Assembly: GCF_002138415.1 (NCBI RefSeq)
Contig: NZ_CP015612.1
Location: 62,001-126,000 of the forward strand
Direction of reading: 5' to 3'
DNA: 64,000 nt
Source: Stenotrophomonas maltophilia
GTDB lineage: Bacteria; Pseudomonadota; Gammaproteobacteria; Xanthomonadales; Xanthomonadaceae
The translations under genes were made by a program, and so were the position numbers. A model generated the notes under the pieces. It saw only the letters and a list, made by a program, of their open reading frames with translations. It was not told where the DNA came from and did not search any database. Below, in pieces: positions 59,764 through 64,000 of the stretch. Within the stretch, counting starts at the first letter, position 1. The number at the start of each line of letters is the position of its first letter.

Positions 59764-61811
59764 ACCTCCTGCTGCGTGTACTGGCGCTGGCAACCGTGTT
59801 GCTGGGCAGCGGTTGTGCCTCGCTGTCGCATGCCGAGCGCGACCGTGCCGAAGCGATTGCGGTGCAGGCGCGCTCGACCGTGGTTGATTGCCAGCGCGCC
59901 GACCGTTGCGCGCAGGACTCGCCGCTGCGGGCCCTGGCCGGGCGGGCGTTCACAGAATCCACCCCGGAACGGCCGCGCCACTACGCCACCCTGCTGGATG
60001 AGGGCGAGGGCGCCCTGGTGGCGCGCCTGAACCTGCTGCGCAGTGCTACCCGCAGCATCGACCTGCAGACCTACATCTTCGACAAGGACGACAGCGCCCG
60101 GCTGGTCATCGACGAACTGCTGGCCGCGTCTCGCCGCGGGGTGAAGGTAAGGGTGCTGATCGACCAGCTCTCGGCGATCTCCGACCTCGAGATCCTGGGG
60201 GCACTGTCCGGTGCCCACCAGAACTTCCAGCTGCGGGTCTACAACCCGACCTTCGGCAAGGCCCGGCTGAACTACTTCGATTACGCCGGCAGCGTGCTGT
60301 GCTGCTTCCGCCGCTTCAACCAGCGCATGCACAACAAGCTGCTGGTGATCGACGATGCGATCGGCGTGGTCGGTGGTCGCAACTACCAGGACGACTATTA
60401 CGACTGGGACCGCGAGTACAACTTCCGCGACCGTGACGTGCTGATTGCGGGGCCGGAGGCACGGGCGATGGCGGCCAACTTCGATGCCTTCTGGCGGGCT
60501 CACCGCAGCGTGCCGGCCGAACGCCTGAACGATGTCGGCCGCACGTTGCTGCGCGAGGGCGTACCGACCCTGCCGCCGGCCACCTTCCGGCGCCCGGAAC
60601 GGGTGCAACGGGTCAGTGCCGAAGCCAACGACACCGAATTCGTCACCCGCTCCTTCGTCGATACCGCGCTGCCGGTGGCCTCGGTGCGCTATGTGGCGGA
60701 TCTGCCGCGCAAGCATCGCCGCGAGAAGGCCGACGCACCCCTGGCTGGCCAGCATGTGACCGAGCCGCAGCTGGACGCGCTGATCGCCAGCGCGCAGAAG
60801 GAAGTGATCCTGCAGACGCCGTATCTGGTGCTGTCCAAGCCGGCGCAGAAGCTGTTCCGCGAGCTGCGCAAGCGTCCGCAGCCGCCGCGCGTGGTGGTGT
60901 CCAGCAACAGCCTGGCAGCCACCGACAACCCGATCGTGTATGCGCTGTCGTACAAGTACAAGCGACGCAACATGCGCGAACTGGGCTTCAACATCTTCGA
61001 GTACAAGCCGTTCCCGCTGGATGCGCCGGTCGATTACCGCAACCTGCTGCCCGACCCGATCGCTGCGCCCGAAGGCGAAGATGACAGCGGGCGCAATCCG
61101 TTGATCGGCGGCAGCGCCGCCGGCAGCAATGCGCGCGGTGGCAGTGATAGCGGCTCAAGCGCGATGGACAAGCACGGCCCGGTGAACCATCCGCGTACCG
61201 GCAGCGCCTACCAGAACGCCCGCGAACGCCGTCGTGCCGCCGGCAGCGAAGTGGAAACGCGACTGCTGCGTACCGAGACGCGGCCATCGTTCCTGGGCAG
61301 CAAGGCAGTCAACAAGCCGCTGCCGGTCACCCGCAAGGGTGCGCGCATGGGCCTGCATGCCAAGTCGCTGGTGGTCGATCGCCGCATCGGCGTGGTCGGC
61401 ACCCACAACTTCGATCCGCGCAGCGAGAACTACAACACCGAAGGGGCGGTGATCATCGACGATCCGGTCTTCGCCGAGCAGCTGGCAGAAAGCATCCTGC
61501 GCGACACCCACCCGCAGAACTCCTGGACGGTGGCGCCCCGCGCCAAGCCGCCGGTGCTGTCGGGGCTGAACTACAGCGTCGGCAAGGCCTCCGAAGCGCT
61601 GCCGATTCTCGACTTCTGGCCGTGGCGCTACGCCACCGACTACGAATTCAAGCCCGGCCCGGACTGCCCGCAGCCGCTGCCCCGGCAGGACCCGGCATTC
61701 CACACCTGCTACGTCGCCGTCGGCGACTTCCCCGAAGTCAACGTCGGCCCGAAGTGGCTGCTGGTGCGCATGCTGACCGCATTCGGTGCCGGCCTCGTTC
61801 CCATCCTCTGA
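59760..61811 (+). CDS. Phospholipase D / cardiolipin synthase C-like lipoprotein
   Basis: A 683-residue protein with lipobox LLGSGC (Cys19). Two HKD motifs typical of phospholipase D / ClsC enzymes are present: HNKLLVID with H191, K193, D198, and HAKSLVVD with H533, K535, D540. ClsC makes cardiolipin from phosphatidylglycerol and phosphatidylethanolamine in E. coli, so a lipid role in the envelope is inferred. A Gly/Ser/Asn-rich linker (about 440-490) separates the two halves more than usual. The GTG start lies in the YceI stop (overlap). It is followed by the thioesterase gene 10 bp downstream. Confidence 0.9.
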   Translation: MNLLLRVLALATVLLGSGCASLSHAERDRAEAIAVQARSTVVDCQRADRCAQDSPLRALAGRAFTESTPERPRHYATLLDEGEGALVARLNLLRSATRSIDLQTYIFDKDDSARLVIDELLAASRRGVKVRVLIDQLSAISDLEILGALSGAHQNFQLRVYNPTFGKARLNYFDYAGSVLCCFRRFNQRMHNKLLVIDDAIGVVGGRNYQDDYYDWDREYNFRDRDVLIAGPEARAMAANFDAFWRAHRSVPAERLNDVGRTLLREGVPTLPPATFRRPERVQRVSAEANDTEFVTRSFVDTALPVASVRYVADLPRKHRREKADAPLAGQHVTEPQLDALIASAQKEVILQTPYLVLSKPAQKLFRELRKRPQPPRVVVSSNSLAATDNPIVYALSYKYKRRNMRELGFNIFEYKPFPLDAPVDYRNLLPDPIAAPEGEDDSGRNPLIGGSAAGSNARGGSDSGSSAMDKHGPVNHPRTGSAYQNARERRRAAGSEVETRLLRTETRPSFLGSKAVNKPLPVTRKGARMGLHAKSLVVDRRIGVVGTHNFDPRSENYNTEGAVIIDDPVFAEQLAESILRDTHPQNSWTVAPRAKPPVLSGLNYSVGKASEALPILDFWPWRYATDYEFKPGPDCPQPLPRQDPAFHTCYVAVGDFPEVNVGPKWLLVRMLTAFGAGLVPIL

Positions 61812-61821
61812 AGGTGCCAGC

Positions 61822-62256
61822 ATGACCCAGGTATTCCGCGAAGCCGTTTCCATCGAGCAGCTCAACGCGCTCAGCCGCAACACGGCGATCGAATCCCTGG
61901 GCATCGTCTTCAGTGCCGTCGGCGAGGACTGGCTGCAGGCCACCATGCCGGTGGACGAGCGCACCCGGCAGCCTTACGGCATCCTGCATGGCGGTGCCTC
62001 GGTGGTGCTGGCCGAGACCCTGGGCAGCAGCGCCGGCAACCTGTGCGTGGATACCGGCAAGCAGATCTGCGTGGGCCTGGAAATCAACGCCAACCACGTG
62101 CGTGCAGTGCGCTCGGGTACGGTCACCGGCACTGCCCGCGCGTTGCATGTGGGCCGCAGCACGCAGCTGTGGGAGATCCGCATCGAGGACGAGCAGGGCC
62201 GGCTGGTGTGCATCTCGCGGCTGACCCTGGCGGTGGTGGCCGCCGGCCACGGTTGA
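61822..62256 (+). CDS. Hotdog-fold acyl-CoA thioesterase (YdiI/PaaI type)
   Basis: A 144-residue hotdog-fold protein. The core ILHGGASVVLAETLGSSAG (about 54-72) carries the HGG motif and catalytic glutamate of the 4HBT/YdiI group. In E. coli the relative MenI (YdiI) hydrolyses DHNA-CoA in menaquinone synthesis; other members act on acyl-CoA, and no menaquinone genes lie nearby. A generic cytoplasmic acyl-CoA thioesterase is the safest call. The ATG at 61822 is taken; a longer upstream frame overlaps the preceding gene. Confidence 0.88.
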   Translation: MTQVFREAVSIEQLNALSRNTAIESLGIVFSAVGEDWLQATMPVDERTRQPYGILHGGASVVLAETLGSSAGNLCVDTGKQICVGLEINANHVRAVRSGTVTGTARALHVGRSTQLWEIRIEDEQGRLVCISRLTLAVVAAGHG

Positions 62257-62376
62257 GCCCCCGGCGGGCGTGTTGACGGCGGCAGAACCCAGCGTTCCCC
62301 GCCGATTGCCCCGGTCAATGGCGGTTATGGCCTAAATCGGCTGGCAGCTGCTGCGGCGCTCCGGTATCGTGCGCGG

Positions 62377-63168
62377 ATGACTTCCCCCACTCCGGCCCCC
62401 CGTGGCGGCGTGGCGCGTGTGTGCCGTTACCTGTACCGCGTACCGCTGCTGTTGGTCCACATCACCGTGTTCCTGCCGCTCATCCTGATCGGCATGCTCC
62501 CGCCGTGGGGCGAACTGCGCGTGGGCGAAGCGACCTTCGGCGCCAAGGTGGTGAACTGGTGGCAGGGCGGGCTGATGTGGATCTTCGGTTTCCGCCTGGT
62601 GCAGATCGGCAAGCCGCTGCCCGGTGCCGTGCTGTTCGTCGCCAACCATGTCAGCTGGGTGGATATCTGCATCCTGCACAGCCAGCGCATGATGGGTTTC
62701 GTCGCCAAGCGCGAGATCGCCAGCTGGCCGCTGGTCGGCTGGCTCGCTGCACGCGGGCAGACCATCTTCCACCAGCGTGGCAACACCGAATCGCTCGGTG
62801 GCGTGATGCAGGTGATGGCCGACCGCCTGCGCGGTGGCAGGGCCGTTGGCGTGTTCCCGGAAGGGCGCACCCGCGGTGGCCACGAAGTGGGGCCGTTCCA
62901 TGCCCGCATCTTCCAGGCCGCGGTTGAAACCGGCGTGCCGGTGCAGCCGGTGGCGCTGGTGTACGGCGTGCATGGCAATGCGCAGACCATCGTCGCGTTC
63001 GGTCCGGGCGAGAGTTTCTTCGCCAATTTCCTGCGCCTGCTCGGTGAGCCGGCGCGACGTGCGGAAGTGCACTTCCTGGCGCCGATCGGTGCCCAGGACC
63101 TGGAAGGCCGTCGGCGCATCGCGGAAACCTCGCGAGCGCGCATCGTGGCGGCCATGAGCACGCAGTGA
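62377..63168 (+). CDS. 1-acyl-glycerol-3-phosphate acyltransferase-like protein
   Basis: A 263-residue protein with an N-terminal membrane helix (about 18-40) and the acyltransferase blocks NHVSWVD (H91-x4-D96) and FPEGRTRGG (about 159-167). The HX4D residues and FPEG block are intact, so it is probably an active PlsC-type enzyme adding the second acyl chain of phospholipids, or transferring acyl groups to a related lipid. It differs from PlsC (FPEGTRS) at the third block. It sits 120 bp after the thioesterase gene, and the neighbouring hydrolase gene starts 7 bases after its stop. Confidence 0.88.
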   Translation: MTSPTPAPRGGVARVCRYLYRVPLLLVHITVFLPLILIGMLPPWGELRVGEATFGAKVVNWWQGGLMWIFGFRLVQIGKPLPGAVLFVANHVSWVDICILHSQRMMGFVAKREIASWPLVGWLAARGQTIFHQRGNTESLGGVMQVMADRLRGGRAVGVFPEGRTRGGHEVGPFHARIFQAAVETGVPVQPVALVYGVHGNAQTIVAFGPGESFFANFLRLLGEPARRAEVHFLAPIGAQDLEGRRRIAETSRARIVAAMSTQ

Positions 63169-63175
63169 GGCTGCG

Positions 63176-64000
63176 GTGGCCCTGATCCCGCCACCCGTTC
63201 TGGACGCCGGTACGCCGACGTTGCACGCGGCTGACTATCAGCCACCGCGCTGGCTGCGCAATCCGCACCTGCAGTCGATGCTCAGCTCCAGCCGCATGCG
63301 CCTGCAGCGTGGCCTGCTGCTGCTGGCCGCTACCGGTGCGGTCAGCGAGGAGCTGATCCTCGACGGCGGCGACGGCGTGCGCCTGCAGGGCTGGCACAGC
63401 CATGTCGAAGGCCGCGAACCGAAAGGCATGGCCCTGCTGCTGCATGGCTGGGAAGGCAGCGCCGAATCCAGCTACATGCGCATGGCGGCCGCGCGCATGC
63501 TGGAACAGGGCTTCGACGTGGTGCGCCTGAACTTCCGCGACCACGGCAACACCCATCACCTCAACCCCGGCATCTTCCACTCCAACCTGATCGACGAAGT
63601 GGTGCATGCCGCCGGCGATATCGCCCAGCGCTGGCCGCAGCTGCCGCTGGTGGCCGCCGGCTATTCGCTGGGTGGCAATTTCGTGCTGCGGCTGGCCCTG
63701 CGCGCGCCCGCCGCCGGCGTGCCGCTGCTGCGCGTCGCCTCGGTGTGCCCGGTGCTGGACCCGGCGCTGACGATGGACAGCATCGAGAACGGCCCGGCAA
63801 TGTACGACTGGTACTTCCGCCGCAAATGGGCCGGTTCGCTGCGCCGCAAGCGCGATCTGTTCCCCGAGCTGAGCGACTGCGACGACCGCGTGCTGAAGCT
63901 GGACATCCGTGCGCTGACGGCTTGGCTGGTCGAGCGGCACACCAGCTTCGGCTCGCTGCAGGCCTATTTCGATGGCTATTCGATTGCCGGTGACCGCCTG
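63176..64000 (+). CDS. YheT-like alpha/beta hydrolase (partial, runs off the window)
   Basis: An open frame of 275 codons that continues past the edge. The GTG at 63176 has GAGG six bases upstream and gives MALIPPPVLDAGTPTLH. YheT-type features: RNPHLQSML near the N-terminus, LLLHGWEGS, and the nucleophile elbow GYSLGG with S164. The catalytic aspartate and histidine would be beyond the window, so they cannot be checked. Substrate unknown. It is 7 bp after the acyltransferase gene and probably co-transcribed with it. Confidence 0.85.
   Translation, partial: MALIPPPVLDAGTPTLHAADYQPPRWLRNPHLQSMLSSSRMRLQRGLLLLAATGAVSEELILDGGDGVRLQGWHSHVEGREPKGMALLLHGWEGSAESSYMRMAAARMLEQGFDVVRLNFRDHGNTHHLNPGIFHSNLIDEVVHAAGDIAQRWPQLPLVAAGYSLGGNFVLRLALRAPAAGVPLLRVASVCPVLDPALTMDSIENGPAMYDWYFRRKWAGSLRRKRDLFPELSDCDDRVLKLDIRALTAWLVERHTSFGSLQAYFDGYSIAGDRL

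Noticed and set aside
63176..64000. The last gene as a truncated pseudogene
   Set aside because: The frame is open to the final base; it is cut by the window edge, not by a stop.

Overview
The window looks like ordinary chromosome from a Stenotrophomonas-type Xanthomonadales bacterium, most likely the S. maltophilia complex. The evidence is very high GC coding DNA with GC-rich third positions, many short GTAG-headed palindromes (the SMAG type of repetitive extragenic palindrome known from S. maltophilia), a cargo protein with a C-terminal XVIPCD-like tail (the signal for the Xanthomonadales antibacterial type IV secretion system), and a housekeeping gene set typical of the family. I see no phage, plasmid, IS element, integron, CRISPR array, rRNA or tRNA. 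No gene is clearly broken. The last gene runs off the right edge.

Layout. 1-9.7 kb: yceH (minus), then e(P4)-type acid phosphatase and pyrF, a candidate small RNA locus, a lipoprotein gene overlapping plsB, a DUF465 gene, ttcA, rdgC and a YgjP-type metallopeptidase gene. 9.7-19.5 kb: a repeat-rich gap, a two-domain methylglyoxal-synthase-like gene divergent from a BvgS-like hybrid kinase, then gltB-gltD. 19.7-29.3 kb: three separate small lipoproteins of the I78 peptidase-inhibitor type, interspersed with topoisomerase IB, an SDR oxidoreductase with a histone-like basic tail, a probable type IV effector/immunity pair, a class C-like serine hydrolase, and a BlaI/BlaR1-like pair with an unusual coiled-coil sensor. 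29.3-35.5 kb: a helicase/exonuclease operon resembling MrfAB, and three unknown envelope-type genes. 35.6-48 kb: a nine-gene minus-strand operon (two TldD, one TldE, DUF4159, MoxR ATPase, DUF58, BatA-like, DUF4175 and a 602-residue membrane protein). 48-56.4 kb: a DUF938 methyltransferase gene, a hipBA toxin-antitoxin pair with a nested-palindrome operator, a fused indolepyruvate oxidoreductase and a TPR-like protein gene. 56.4-64 kb: a Ycf46-like AAA ATPase, then a plus-strand run: ParA-like ATPase, SixA, YceI, phospholipase D/cardiolipin synthase-like lipoprotein, hotdog thioesterase, PlsC-like acyltransferase and a YheT-like hydrolase.

The intergenic DNA is unusually structured. Three families of palindromes occur: SMAG elements, hairpins bounded by GGGGTCAGA/TC-GACCCC ends, and five copies of a larger inverted-repeat element (about 100-260 bp). 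In the large element the 25-bp arms differ in sequence between copies but stay complementary, and the interior holds a hairpin with an ATGGAT loop whose stem also varies in a compensated way. I consider this element the best candidate for something undescribed in the window. Next come the effector/immunity pair, the TldD-DUF4159-MoxR operon and the BlaR1-like coiled-coil protein.

All calls come from reading the sequence and translations. No database search was run, so family names rest on motif recognition.
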